Assembly (NCBI GenBank): GCA_016934415.1
Contig: JAFGSW010000013.1
Span: 1 to 38,084, forward strand
Reading direction: 5' to 3'
Length of the DNA: 38,084 nucleotides
Source of the DNA: Spirochaetales bacterium
GTDB taxonomy: Bacteria; Spirochaetota; Spirochaetia; SZUA-6; RPPD01
Of this stretch, positions 7,957 to 17,006 are shown in pieces. The notes beneath the pieces are model-generated. The model worked only from the letters and a program-made list of their open reading frames with translations. It had not been told where the DNA came from and made no database searches. Both the position numbers and the translations under genes were made by a program. Numbering within the stretch: position 1 is the stretch's first letter; every line of letters starts with the position of its first letter.

Positions 7957-8773
7957 ACTGATTTGAATTCTTTTTCGCCTTTTCCCAGAGTGAGTCGAGG
8001 AGTTCCAAGCCGGCTTGGGAGATTTCCACCCGCATCGCTTTGAGGTCGTCCTCGACCCTGCCAAAGCGATCCATGAACTTGCGGTTCGTCTTTTCAAGAG
8101 CCAGGGAGGGATCGACCTTCACGTGACGGGCGATATTGACGACCGTAAACAAGAGATCACCCACCTCGTCTTCGGTGAGCGATGGATCGTTTTTTTCGAT
8201 GGCCTCCTCCAGTTCGCGGGTTTCCTCGGCGAGCTTGGCGAAGACCGGTCCGGCGGCCGGCCAGTCAAACCCCACTTTGGCGACCTTTTTTTGAATTTTA
8301 TACGCCCTTTCGAGCGGCGGCAGGGCCCGGTTCACATCGGCCAGGACCCCCTCCTTTTTCTTCTTTCCCTCGACGTGCTCCTTAATGTAGTCCCAGTTCC
8401 TGATGATGTCCGGAATGGAGGCGCCTTTCTCTCCCGCGAATACATGAGGGTGCCGGCGGACGAGTTTGGCGGAGATTTCCCGCAGCGATTCTTCGAGACT
8501 CCATTCGCCGGCTTCTTCACTCATCCGCGCCATCAGGATAAGAATAAGGAAGAGGTCGCCAAGCTCTTCCCGGAGGTGGGCGGGATTCTTTTCGTCGATG
8601 GCCTCAATGCACTCGTAGGCCTCGTCAATGAGATTCGGGCGCAGGGTCTCAAGCGTCTGGGCGCGGTCCCAGGGACAGCCGTCCGGGCTGCGGAGAAGCG
8701 AGATGATATCGTACAACTCCAGGAACGCCGATTGCAATGCTCCGGGATCGGGTTTTTTATCGACCGATGACAT
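7955..8773 (-). CDS. mazG: Nucleoside triphosphate pyrophosphohydrolase MazG
   Basis: MazG hydrolyses (d)NTPs to NMP and pyrophosphate, cleaning the pool of non-canonical nucleotides and affecting ppGpp-linked survival. The 272-residue product has two MazG-type helical repeats. The first contains CPWDRAQTLETLRPNLIDEAYE followed by LREELGDLFLILILMARM; the second contains FDWPAAGPVFAKLAEETREL and EDEVGDLLFTVVNIARH. Each has the metal-binding EExxE/ExxD pattern. The frame is open 26 codons further, but GGAGG at 8782-8786 is eight bases from this ATG, which fixes the start. A good - strand promoter lies at 8890-8917. Confidence 0.95.
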   Translation of the reverse strand: MSSVDKKPDPGALQSAFLELYDIISLLRSPDGCPWDRAQTLETLRPNLIDEAYECIEAIDEKNPAHLREELGDLFLILILMARMSEEAGEWSLEESLREISAKLVRRHPHVFAGEKGASIPDIIRNWDYIKEHVEGKKKKEGVLADVNRALPPLERAYKIQKKVAKVGFDWPAAGPVFAKLAEETRELEEAIEKNDPSLTEDEVGDLLFTVVNIARHVKVDPSLALEKTNRKFMDRFGRVEDDLKAMRVEISQAGLELLDSLWEKAKKNSNQ

Positions 8774-9094
8774 GATTGGTGCCTCCGATGTTGAGCAGGC
8801 TGTTGAATATACCATGTTCTCCGCTTCGCGAAAAACCAGCGGTATTTTCAACAGTTTCCATTGATGTAAACCAGAAATTACCGGAACTCATTATACTATT
8901 CTCGGTTCTTCGGTCAACAAAGCGGCGGACCGGGAATCCCGGCTTGTCTAAACCGGGGAAGATAGCTATATTACCAAGAGCGCGTTTCCCTTGGCTTTCG
9001 CATCACTCGAGATTTTTTTCGCTTTCCGATGTATTTTTTCGGAAACATGGTACGCCTCCCGGTATCAAGACGCCTTGATTGAAGGATAACCGTT
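8774..9094. other. 321-base intergenic region, mazG / TPR gene
   Basis: This gap separates divergent genes. It holds the mazG ribosome binding site (8782-8786), a - strand promoter, a 13-base hairpin-like sequence CCGGGAATCCCGG (8930-8942), an inverted repeat ATCAAG/CTTGAT with a four-base loop (9064-9079), and GAAGGA (9081-9086), the ribosome binding site of the next gene. I see no further gene. Confidence 0.6.
8890..8917 (-). promoter_or_regulatory. Promoter of mazG
   Basis: On the - strand, TTGACC (8917-8912) and TATAAT (8895-8890) are separated by 16 bases: five of six and six of six matches to the sigma70 consensus. They point to mazG, with an untranslated leader of about 110 bases. TATACT on + (8892-8897) overlaps the -10 but has no partner. 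Confidence 0.6.
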
Positions 9095-10465
9095 ATGTTG
9101 CAGAAAATAATGGCGTTCGCAGTCTGTCTGGCCGCTCTTTTCTCCAGTTGCGGGACCGGAGAAAGCGGAATTCTCCCCACTCCCCCTATTCCCGAGGCCC
9201 AGTTGCAGGGAATCTCCCAGGCGCTGCTCATGGGCGATCCGGAAAAGGCCATTGAGGCGCATGAGCGCGCTTTCAAGAACGCTCCCCAGGACGCTTCCAC
9301 CCATATCCTCCACGCCCGACTCCTCCTTCTCTCCCAGCGCGTCGATGAGGCGAAAAAGGAAATCGACGCCGTACTCGCGAAAGATCCGTTTAATCCCGAC
9401 GCCCTCTACACCCGATCACTCGTGGCGGCCCTGGCAGGGGACAAGCAGAGTCAGAAAAACTGGCTGGAGAAGACGATCGCAACGCAGAATCCTCCCGCCG
9501 AGGCGTTCTCTTCTCTCGGGTCGCTCGCGCTCGATGATAGAAATTACGATAAGGCGCGCGCGTATTTCATCCGCGCGCGGGAGCTTGACGGGCGGAACCT
9601 GGTGGCCGCCATCGGCCTGGGAAACGTGAATTTCAAACAGCGGAAATTTCAGGATGCCGAGAGATACTTCGACCAGGCCGTGGCGATCGCGCCCGATTAT
9701 CCGTTCACCTATTCCGACCGCGCGCTTGTCAAGCGCCATCTCGGCGACCTCGACGGCGCGCTCGCCGACCTCGATACGGCGGTCAAACTTGAGCCGGATT
9801 ATTCCTACAATTATTTCGACCGCGGCCGCATCTACCTGGACAAAGGGTTGTGGAACGAGGCGCTTGCGCAGTTCAGCGCCGCCATCGAGAAGGAACCCGA
9901 CATGTTCGCGGCCTTCGTCATGCGCGGCGGGCTGTACGACAGCCTGAACAAACTCGACGAGGCATTGAGCGATTACGAGACAGTCCTGAAACTTCGGCCG
10001 GATTATTATTTCGCCTATTCCCTGGCCGGCGCCATCGACCTCATGAAAAATCGGCCGGCGAAAGCGTTCGACATGTTCTCCACCGCCTTTTCCTACCAGG
10101 AAAAAGTCCAAGAGTTCGCACTCTTGGCCGCCCTCGCATTGAAAAAGGACGGTCGGACAACAGAGGCGGCTGAATATCTCAAGCGGGCGATCGCTCAATT
10201 CCCGCGAGACGGCTGGCAGTACGACATGGCCCTTTTCTACATGACCCCGGAATCGGACAATGGCCTCGCGGTGAGCGACGCCAATCGCGAGAAGAACAAG
10301 GCGGTGCGGGCTCAAATCCTTTTTTACCTGGCCGAGCAGTATCTGCTCCTCGATAAAAAATCGCTCGCCCGAACGTATTTTTCGGAGGCGGCCGGCGTGG
10401 AAAGAAAGGGCATGATCGAAAAACGGCTCGCTCAATTCGAGCTCAGCCGGCTTGACGCGAAATAA
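9095..10465 (+). CDS. TPR-repeat lipoprotein
   Basis: The 456-residue product starts with a signal peptide and a plausible lipobox (ALFSSC, cysteine near residue 20), so it is probably an exported lipoprotein. The rest is a series of tetratricopeptide repeats, for example DPFNPDALYTRSLVAALAGD, NLVAAIGLGNVNFKQRKFQD, YPFTYSDRALVKRHLGDLDG and YSYNYFDRGRIYLDKGLWNE. Such repeats form protein-binding superhelices; partner and role are unknown. GAAGGA at 9081-9086 is a good ribosome binding site. The TraB-family gene begins two bases after its stop, so the two are co-transcribed and probably coupled. Confidence 0.88.
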   Translation: MLQKIMAFAVCLAALFSSCGTGESGILPTPPIPEAQLQGISQALLMGDPEKAIEAHERAFKNAPQDASTHILHARLLLLSQRVDEAKKEIDAVLAKDPFNPDALYTRSLVAALAGDKQSQKNWLEKTIATQNPPAEAFSSLGSLALDDRNYDKARAYFIRARELDGRNLVAAIGLGNVNFKQRKFQDAERYFDQAVAIAPDYPFTYSDRALVKRHLGDLDGALADLDTAVKLEPDYSYNYFDRGRIYLDKGLWNEALAQFSAAIEKEPDMFAAFVMRGGLYDSLNKLDEALSDYETVLKLRPDYYFAYSLAGAIDLMKNRPAKAFDMFSTAFSYQEKVQEFALLAALALKKDGRTTEAAEYLKRAIAQFPRDGWQYDMALFYMTPESDNGLAVSDANREKNKAVRAQILFYLAEQYLLLDKKSLARTYFSEAAGVERKGMIEKRLAQFELSRLDAK

Positions 10466-10467
10466 AC

Positions 10468-11679
10468 ATGGAAAGAGACGTTATGGAAAACACAGTCGCG
10501 CCGTCCAGGCAGACGACGGTCAGAATCGATCTCAATGGACGGGAGTTTATCCTCGTGGGCACGGCCCACATCTCCCAAGCCAGCGTGGACGAGGTGGAAA
10601 CGGTCATCCGCGCCGAAAACCCGGACAAGGTGTGCGTCGAGCTCGACGAGGGCCGCTACAAGACCATCGTGGAAAACGCGGCCTGGAAAAACATCGACAT
10701 CTCCCGCGTTCTTAAGGAAAAAAAGGGATTCCTCCTGTTCGCGAACATCATCCTCACCTCGTTCCAGAAGCGCCTTGGTTTGGAAACGGGCGTCAAACCC
10801 GGCGAAGAGATGGTGAAGGCGATCAATCTGGCAAAGGAGCTCGGGATCGATACGGTGCTCTGCGACCGCGAGGTGCAGACGACACTCCGCCGGGCCTGGG
10901 CCAAGTCCTCCTTCTGGGGGAAGAACAAGATGCTGGCCGTGCTCTTGAGCTCGCTCCTCACGAATGAGAAGATCAGCCCCGAGGAGCTGGAGAAGATCAA
11001 GGAAAAAGACATTATGCACTCCATGCTTGAGGAGATGTCGCGTTATCTGCCCAAGGTCAAGGAAGTGCTCATCGACGAGCGCGACCGGTACCTGGCGGTG
11101 AAGATATTTCAAGCAGAGGGGCGGAAAAACGTTGCCGTAGTGGGCGCCGGACACGTGGACGGCATCGTCGGGCACCTGAAACTCCTGGCCGAGGGCAAGG
11201 AGGAGGCGGACGTCTCCGAGTTGGAGACCATTCCCAAAAGCGGGATCCTGAAAAAAATCGTTCCCTGGACCATTCCCGTGCTGTTTTCGGGCCTCATCGC
11301 CTTGGGGGTGTTCACCAAGGGGCCGGAGGCGCTCTCCACCGGTCTCCTGACCTGGACCATCGTCACCGCCTCTTCGGCGGCGCTCGGTTCTCTGCTCTCG
11401 TTCGCCCATCCGCTGGCGACCTTGGCGGCGGCGGCGGCGGCGCCGATCACGTCGATACTTCCCATTATCGGATCGGGCATGGTGAGCGGCCTGGTACAGT
11501 ATAATGTAAAGAAACCGAAAGTCGACGATTTCGAGGCGCTGCCCAATGACGTCATGCTCTTCCGACGTTTTTACCATAACCGGATCTTGAAGGTATTGCT
11601 GAATTTTATTTTAACGAATTTCGTCGGTTCCATAGGCACGATCGTTGGGCTTTCCATCCTGGGCATCCGCTTGGGTTGA
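10468..11679 (+). CDS. TraB/PrgY-family membrane protein
   Basis: The TraB/PrgY family, related to the TIKI/EreA-like superfamily, is proposed to be metal-dependent proteases or hydrolases; PrgY limits a peptide pheromone in Enterococcus. The 403-residue product shows the conserved motifs GTAHIS (about residue 30), VCVELDEGRY (about 53-62), DREVQTTLRRAW (about 132-143) and VVGAGHVDGI (about 225-234). A hydrophobic C-terminal third with several membrane segments follows (from about 265). The ATG at 10468 follows the TPR gene by two bases. A second in-frame ATG at 10483 has a better Shine-Dalgarno (GGAAAG), so the first five residues may not exist. The substrate here is unknown. Confidence 0.88.
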   Translation: MERDVMENTVAPSRQTTVRIDLNGREFILVGTAHISQASVDEVETVIRAENPDKVCVELDEGRYKTIVENAAWKNIDISRVLKEKKGFLLFANIILTSFQKRLGLETGVKPGEEMVKAINLAKELGIDTVLCDREVQTTLRRAWAKSSFWGKNKMLAVLLSSLLTNEKISPEELEKIKEKDIMHSMLEEMSRYLPKVKEVLIDERDRYLAVKIFQAEGRKNVAVVGAGHVDGIVGHLKLLAEGKEEADVSELETIPKSGILKKIVPWTIPVLFSGLIALGVFTKGPEALSTGLLTWTIVTASSAALGSLLSFAHPLATLAAAAAAPITSILPIIGSGMVSGLVQYNVKKPKVDDFEALPNDVMLFRRFYHNRILKVLLNFILTNFVGSIGTIVGLSILGIRLG

Positions 11680-11715
11680 ATTTGTTTTGACCGACCTGTA
11701 GAAAGGCGCTGGGTC

Positions 11716-11847
11716 ATGGAAAAGAAGCTGTTACGAAAACTTTTCGATTTTATATCGATCGTCGCCGTTCTCCTTACGGCGGACCTCGTGATCAAACAAA
11801 TCGCCGCCCGTTGCGGCGGTCGAAGAGGGCAAACCAAAATAAACTGA
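11716..11847 (+). pseudogene. Truncated copy of the lspA 5' end (43 codons)
   Basis: An open frame of 43 codons starts at ATG 11716 with GAAAGG nine bases upstream. Residues 15-31 (IVAVLLTADLVIKQIAA) match residues 15-31 of the intact LspA downstream (IVAVLLTADLIVKQVVA). At DNA level 51 bases (11758-11808) match 11950-12000 with about eight differences. After that the frame diverges into an unrelated basic tail (RCGGRRGQTKIN) and stops. It carries only the first membrane helix and neither catalytic aspartate, so it cannot be a peptidase. It looks like the relic of a tandem duplication; expression as a small membrane peptide is possible. Confidence 0.75.
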
Positions 11848-11907
11848 AGCGCGCTTCCGACGCGCTCGATCGATTGCGCCGTGCGGCGGGATGAAAGAGA
11901 GAATTGA

Positions 11908-12477
11908 ATGGCCAACAAACTGAAAACCAGCCTCATCGTTTTTCTGGCGATCGTCGCCGTGCTCCTCACGGCGGACCTCATCGTCAAACAGGTCGTCGCC
12001 ACGACGCTGGTCGGCAAACCCGACGTTGTGGTCATTCCCGGGTTCTGGTCGTTTCATTACACGGCCAATCACGACATAGGATTTTCGCTTCTCCGATTTC
12101 TCGATCCGCTCTTGCCGCCGCTCGCCAAACTGATCCTCATTGTCTCGTTCCAGTTTCTCGGCGTGGCCGTGGCGACCTACTTTTTCTTCAGTCCCAAGGA
12201 TTACCTCGGCTCTTGGATCAAGCGTCTGCCGCTGGCTCTGATCGCGGCCGGCGGGCTCGGAAACGCCATCGACCGCATCATCCGCGGCTTCGTCGTCGAT
12301 TATGTGCTCTGGTATAACATCCCGCTCATCAATACCTGGCCCATCTTCAACCTGGCGGACACCTATACCGTCGTGGCCGTGATCGTGCTCATCATATTCC
12401 TCCTGTTTACCAAGGAGGAGAAGAAGCCCGTACCGGCGCCGATGGAGAACGGGCGGGACGAACCGCCGAAAATCTAG
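11908..12477 (+). CDS. lspA: Lipoprotein signal peptidase (signal peptidase II)
   Basis: LspA is a membrane aspartic protease that removes the signal peptide of prolipoproteins after lipidation. The 189-residue product has four membrane helices and the family motifs: TADLIVKQ in helix 1, GGLGNAIDRIIRGFVVDY (catalytic Asp about 131) and FNLADTYTVV (catalytic Asp about 151). A charged, proline-rich cytoplasmic tail follows. It sits after the TPR lipoprotein, a likely substrate class, and 60 bases after a truncated copy of its own start. Its stop TAG (12475-12477) overlaps the stop of the convergent lhr gene: a single CTAG gives both strands a TAG. Confidence 0.96.
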   Translation: MANKLKTSLIVFLAIVAVLLTADLIVKQVVATTLVGKPDVVVIPGFWSFHYTANHDIGFSLLRFLDPLLPPLAKLILIVSFQFLGVAVATYFFFSPKDYLGSWIKRLPLALIAAGGLGNAIDRIIRGFVVDYVLWYNIPLINTWPIFNLADTYTVVAVIVLIIFLLFTKEEKKPVPAPMENGRDEPPKI

Positions 12478-15400
12478 TATTGTTTCCTCAATACCAAGGA
12501 CCTGTACTCTTCCTTGAAGCCCATGCCTTCGAGGGTTTCTCGGAACGGACTTTTTATCGCCTCGACATTATTGATTTTAGCTGTTTTTATGTACTTGAAC
12601 GGATTGGCGGCGCGTGAGATAAGGAAATCGAACACGCCGCCGAAGCGTGAAAGCAAAGGATGAGCGGCCTCGACCCGGAATTCGAGCTCAGCGCCGTTTT
12701 TTTTCAACACCATGACGAGGCGCCGGCCGTGGAACACAAGCCAGGTGGAGGGAAGCCGGTCGGGGTATTCGCCCTTGAGCGCCACGATTCTCTTTCCGCA
12801 GGGTGAAGCCGGATCTCCGGCGTTCATCCAGAAGACCGCGTTCTCATCCAGACCGACCTCTGCCTGGACGAGCGCTTCCTCACTCATGAACTGTATTCCC
12901 TGCATCCCCCTGAAGAAGGAACCGCCGACGATCTCTCCGGAGAGCTCCATGAGACGCAAGGCGCCGAACAGCCGTTTCCACCAGAAGGCGGGTGTTTCAT
13001 GCGCGAGGAGTTCCCGAAACAGGCAGCCGTACCGTTCGAGGAGGAGTCTGACCCGCTCCTTGTCCGTCTCCAGGGCTTCGACGGGGTCGATCGGTTTGTC
13101 ATTGGATCCCGGGAGGGCGTACCAAAATCCGGCCGAGGCCAGCTTCGTCGTCCAGCGGCTGTGCAGGTTGGGCTTTCGACGGATGTCGGTTTTTCCGGAT
13201 TTTTCGCTCGACGCGAAGGCGAAGTCCAGGACGAGAGCTCGGCGCAGCGTCTCGAAGGCGGTGTTTGACACCGCGCCTTCCCAGACGCCGCGCCAGAGTT
13301 TTTCCTGTAGGGATGACGGATTTTCCTTGGCCATGGCCACCAGGTCTTCGAGCGCGTAGCGGCCGCGTTCATTGGGAAAGATGGTCGCTATGGATTCTTC
13401 GGATGCGTTTTTTTCAGCCCGGAACAGGGCGAGGTCGTCAGGAAACGAGAAGATGATTTTGCCCTTGCCCGCTCCCGTCCACACAAGATTCGTTCGCGAG
13501 AGGAGCGAATCGAGGGCGGTTGGATCGTAGGCGGAAACGCGCGCCGGCAGGAGATGCTCCTCCCAGGAAGCGGCCGGTGCGGGCCAACCGAGAAGGCTTT
13601 CCAGCGCCCGGGGCAGGGCTTCGTCGCCCGCCGCGGGAGAAACCAGATTCTGGCGGGTTGCGAAAAAGAGGGGCAGGAGATCGAGGTCGAGAAGGGGAGC
13701 GGCTTTGCGCCGGGCGCGCCGTTTCATGTGAAGCAGGCGATTGTAGTTTTCCCGGTCGCAAAGGCAGAGGTAGGTATCGCCCTCGAGCAGACGGCCGTAA
13801 ACGATTTTTTCATCGCGCAGAAGGGCGTTCAGGCTCTCCTGCAAAACACTCTCTTCCAGCCCGAACAGGTCGCGCAGGAGCGATTCGGGAAGCGGGCCGA
13901 AAAAGCGGAGGATTCGTCCAAGGAATTCCGATACCATCGTTTCGGACTCTTCGGCTTTTTCAGCCTTTTCTTCCGCGTCGTCTCCGTGCCTTCCGCCGGA
14001 TTTCAGCCTTCGCAGTCTCACGGAAAGCTCGGCGACCGGGATCGGGCGGCCGTCGAGGTCGCGCAACCCCGCTTTCTCCGGATCAAGGCCGAAGCTCCGG
14101 CACAGGATCGGAATGCTTTCGAAAAGGAGGACGAGGTCGATCCGGGCCCGCGGCATTCTCACGACCGCGAATTTATCCCGTTGAGGGGAGATGATCTCGG
14201 CAAAGGAGAAGCCGTGGTCCCGTTCCACCGCCTCTATGAGCGCGTGCCATTCGGGCTCGGGCACGGCCAGGCGTTCCTGAACGAGGAGGAAAAACTCAGG
14301 CATGTCTCCGGGCGCATAGCCGGGCGCGGTTCGCTTGAGTTTCCGCTCGAGCTCGGCCGCGAGCGCCGGGGACACCGCGGTGAGAAGGCGCGGGTCGAAG
14401 AGGAGGCTCTCCTCGGTCCGCCAGGGCCCGGCCTGGGACGCCTTGAGCTCGTCGCCCTCGTACATGAACCTGTTGGTCATTCGCCACACGATCTCGTCGG
14501 CGAAAGGCGAGGGGCGGCCGGTCCTTGTCTCGCTGATCGCGATCGCGCCCGATCGGATTTCCTCCACCACCCGCGCGGCGGACTCGAGGTCGTAGTAGGC
14601 CTCGCGCAGGTTGGCCGCGGTTTCCAGGAGGAGCGGAAAGTCGGGAAAGCGGAGCACGGCGGCGAGCAGATTTTTCGATCGCAGCCGCGTGAGCCAGAAG
14701 GGCATCCGCCGCCCGGGCCGCGGCTTGGGAAGGAGCAAAGACCGCCCGGCGTTCTCCCGGAAGAGAGCGCCGAAGGCATTGGTCTGCGTAATGCGCGTGA
14801 GGAGCGCCGGAAAAAGCTCCGGAGAACAGAGAATGTCCCGGAAGATCGCGGCGGAAAACTCATGAGGCAGGTGGAAAAGGATCGTGTCGTTGTTGGCGTA
14901 ATGCTCCAGGGGATAGTGATAGGTGTCCTCCCAGAGAAAGGCGAAGGCGTCGGCCAGGGGCTTGTTCACCCGTCCGCCCCAGAAGGTGTGGACAATGACG
15001 ATGCCGATCTGGCCCTCGGAGAGGGGGACCTGGCAGTGCTCGATCACGATGTGGAGGCGGTGGGGGAGCGGAACCTTGGTGATCTCGGTCTGGGCGCGAA
15101 GGTACGAGGCGAGCGCCTCGATCGCTTCGTCGTCGAAACGGTACGCTTTCCTCATGAGCTCGCCGAACAATTGCTCCCGGCCGAGGGCGAGGTTCGCCTG
15201 CTCGAGGAATTCCCCAATGAGCTCGGAAAAATGAAAACTCCGGTTCTGCTCCTCGGCCCGATAGAACGGCGCCATGGCCATGCCCTCGCGCCGGGGCTCC
15301 GCCTCCACGGCGTTCTGGGTGATGCGCTGAATGCGCCAGGTGCCCAGACCGAAGACGAACGTGTCGCCGACGTTCCGTTCCCACACGAACTCTTCGTCGA

Positions 15401-16949
15401 GCTCGCCGACCCGGGCGCCCGTCTCCGAGTTTTTAAGCTCATAGTAGCCGCGGTCGGGGATGGTGCCGCCTGAAAGGTAGAGGAGAAGTCGGGCGCCCTT
15501 GCGCGCCGTGATCGTGCCGTCCGTCGAGTCCACGACCACGCGCGGCGAGAGCTCCCTGATGTTGGTTTCCTCGTACCGGCCCGCGAGCATCCCGACGACC
15601 AGATCGAACCGCTCGCGGCTCAAGGCGCGATAGGGATACATCGTCTTTATGAAGGAGTAAAGCTTGTCGGCCTTCCAGATTTCCACGCTCGTCATGGATA
15701 AAACAACCTGCGCCAGCACGTCGAGCGGCGCTTCGAGGGGCCGGATCGATTCGATGGCGTGGTCGGAGACGGCTTTGGAAAGGGCGCCCAGGTGGACGAG
15801 GTCGATGCCGCTCAGCGGTACGAGCCGGCCGCGGCTCAAACCCTCGACCTGGTGGCCGGCCCGGCCGATGCGCTGGACGGCCTGGGACACCGAGGCGGAC
15901 GACTGGACGAGAACCACCTCGTCGAGCTCGCCGATGTCGATGCCGAGCTCGAGGGTGCCGGTGGCGACGATCGCCTTGAGCCGGCCGCTCTTGAGTTGTT
16001 CTTCCACCGACAGGCGGATCTCGCGGGAAAGGGCGCCGTGGTGGGAATAGGCGAGGGTGTCGGGGCCCGTTTCGTTGATGAGGCGGGCAAGCTTCTCAGT
16101 TTTTTTACGCGAGTTCACGAAAAAGAGGGTCGACCGGTTCTTTTCGATGACGGCGCGGCAGAGCTCGACAAGCGGACTCCACCAGGTTTCTTCCCCCTCG
16201 CCGCCGGCTTGGAAGGGGGCGGTGACGGCGAGATCGTAGCGTTTTCGCCCGCGCTCCTCCACGATTTCGACGGGCCGCGCCCGGTACTCTCCACCCGTGT
16301 GCGTGAAACCGGCCGTAAAGGCGGCCACGAGCTCGAGGGGCTTCACGGTGGCGGAAAGGCTGACGCGCTGGAACTCGCCCGCGTACCGGGTGAGCCGCTC
16401 CACGCCCGCGATGAGGTGCGTGCCGCGCTTCGACTCGACCACGGCGTGAATCTCGTCGAGGATGACCGTCGAGAGCGAGTCGAAGAGCAGGGAGGCCTGC
16501 GGCGAGGTGAGGAGAATGTTGAGGCTCTCGGGCGTGGTGATGAGGATTTCGGGGGGATGGGCCCTCATGGCGCGCCGCTCGCTTTCGGGCGTGTCGCCGG
16601 AGCGGGTCAGCGCGCGGATTTTGGGGAGCTTAACGCCGCGCTCCCGGAAGAGCGCCTCGAGCTCGGCGAGAGGCGCGGCCAGGTTTTTTTGAACGTCATT
16701 GTTGAGCGCTTTCAGGGGAGATACATAGAGGACGCGGAGCTTGCCGGTTTGTTGACGGCCTGTGATGAGGCCGTCGAGCGCCCAAAGAAAGGCGGCCAGG
16801 GTCTTGCCGCTGCCGGTGGGCGCCGTAATGAGGACGTGTCGCCCACCGGCGATCGCCTCCCAGGCGCGTTCCTGCACGCGAGTCGGCGAGCCGAATCGGC
16901 CGGTGAACCACTCGCGTACGAGCGGGTGGAAAAGCGAGAGGACGTCCAT
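12474..16949 (-). CDS. lhr: Lhr-type large ATP-dependent helicase
   Basis: Lhr is a superfamily 2 3'-to-5' helicase of bacteria and archaea linked to DNA repair. The 1491-residue product matches full-length Lhr proteins, which are about 1500 residues. Helicase motifs are clear: Walker A APTGSGKT (about 40-47), motif Ia VSPLKALNNDV, motif II DEIH followed by VVESKRGTHL, motif III SATV, and motif VI QRIGRAGHQ. The Lhr-core winged-helix and DEAD-associated regions follow (with EGQIGIVIVHTFWGGRVN and RDILCSPELFP), then a long C-terminal module (about 900-1491) as in bacterial Lhr. No clear Shine-Dalgarno precedes the ATG. It overlaps the lspA stop by four bases, convergently. Confidence 0.95.
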   Translation of the reverse strand: MDVLSLFHPLVREWFTGRFGSPTRVQERAWEAIAGGRHVLITAPTGSGKTLAAFLWALDGLITGRQQTGKLRVLYVSPLKALNNDVQKNLAAPLAELEALFRERGVKLPKIRALTRSGDTPESERRAMRAHPPEILITTPESLNILLTSPQASLLFDSLSTVILDEIHAVVESKRGTHLIAGVERLTRYAGEFQRVSLSATVKPLELVAAFTAGFTHTGGEYRARPVEIVEERGRKRYDLAVTAPFQAGGEGEETWWSPLVELCRAVIEKNRSTLFFVNSRKKTEKLARLINETGPDTLAYSHHGALSREIRLSVEEQLKSGRLKAIVATGTLELGIDIGELDEVVLVQSSASVSQAVQRIGRAGHQVEGLSRGRLVPLSGIDLVHLGALSKAVSDHAIESIRPLEAPLDVLAQVVLSMTSVEIWKADKLYSFIKTMYPYRALSRERFDLVVGMLAGRYEETNIRELSPRVVVDSTDGTITARKGARLLLYLSGGTIPDRGYYELKNSETGARVGELDEEFVWERNVGDTFVFGLGTWRIQRITQNAVEAEPRREGMAMAPFYRAEEQNRSFHFSELIGEFLEQANLALGREQLFGELMRKAYRFDDEAIEALASYLRAQTEITKVPLPHRLHIVIEHCQVPLSEGQIGIVIVHTFWGGRVNKPLADAFAFLWEDTYHYPLEHYANNDTILFHLPHEFSAAIFRDILCSPELFPALLTRITQTNAFGALFRENAGRSLLLPKPRPGRRMPFWLTRLRSKNLLAAVLRFPDFPLLLETAANLREAYYDLESAARVVEEIRSGAIAISETRTGRPSPFADEIVWRMTNRFMYEGDELKASQAGPWRTEESLLFDPRLLTAVSPALAAELERKLKRTAPGYAPGDMPEFFLLVQERLAVPEPEWHALIEAVERDHGFSFAEIISPQRDKFAVVRMPRARIDLVLLFESIPILCRSFGLDPEKAGLRDLDGRPIPVAELSVRLRRLKSGGRHGDDAEEKAEKAEESETMVSEFLGRILRFFGPLPESLLRDLFGLEESVLQESLNALLRDEKIVYGRLLEGDTYLCLCDRENYNRLLHMKRRARRKAAPLLDLDLLPLFFATRQNLVSPAAGDEALPRALESLLGWPAPAASWEEHLLPARVSAYDPTALDSLLSRTNLVWTGAGKGKIIFSFPDDLALFRAEKNASEESIATIFPNERGRYALEDLVAMAKENPSSLQEKLWRGVWEGAVSNTAFETLRRALVLDFAFASSEKSGKTDIRRKPNLHSRWTTKLASAGFWYALPGSNDKPIDPVEALETDKERVRLLLERYGCLFRELLAHETPAFWWKRLFGALRLMELSGEIVGGSFFRGMQGIQFMSEEALVQAEVGLDENAVFWMNAGDPASPCGKRIVALKGEYPDRLPSTWLVFHGRRLVMVLKKNGAELEFRVEAAHPLLSRFGGVFDFLISRAANPFKYIKTAKINNVEAIKSPFRETLEGMGFKEEYRSLVLRKQY

Positions 16950-17006
16950 GAATGGATAGTAACTATCGATTTTCTTTTCGTCCAGTGAGGCGGTTGATGA
17001 TGTGCC

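Noticed and set aside
13554..15473. 639-codon open frame on + inside lhr
   Set aside because: It is antisense to a well-supported helicase, composition is arginine/glycine/glutamate-rich shadow sequence without any recognisable motif, and it arises from high GC content. The same applies to the + frame at 15759-16988.
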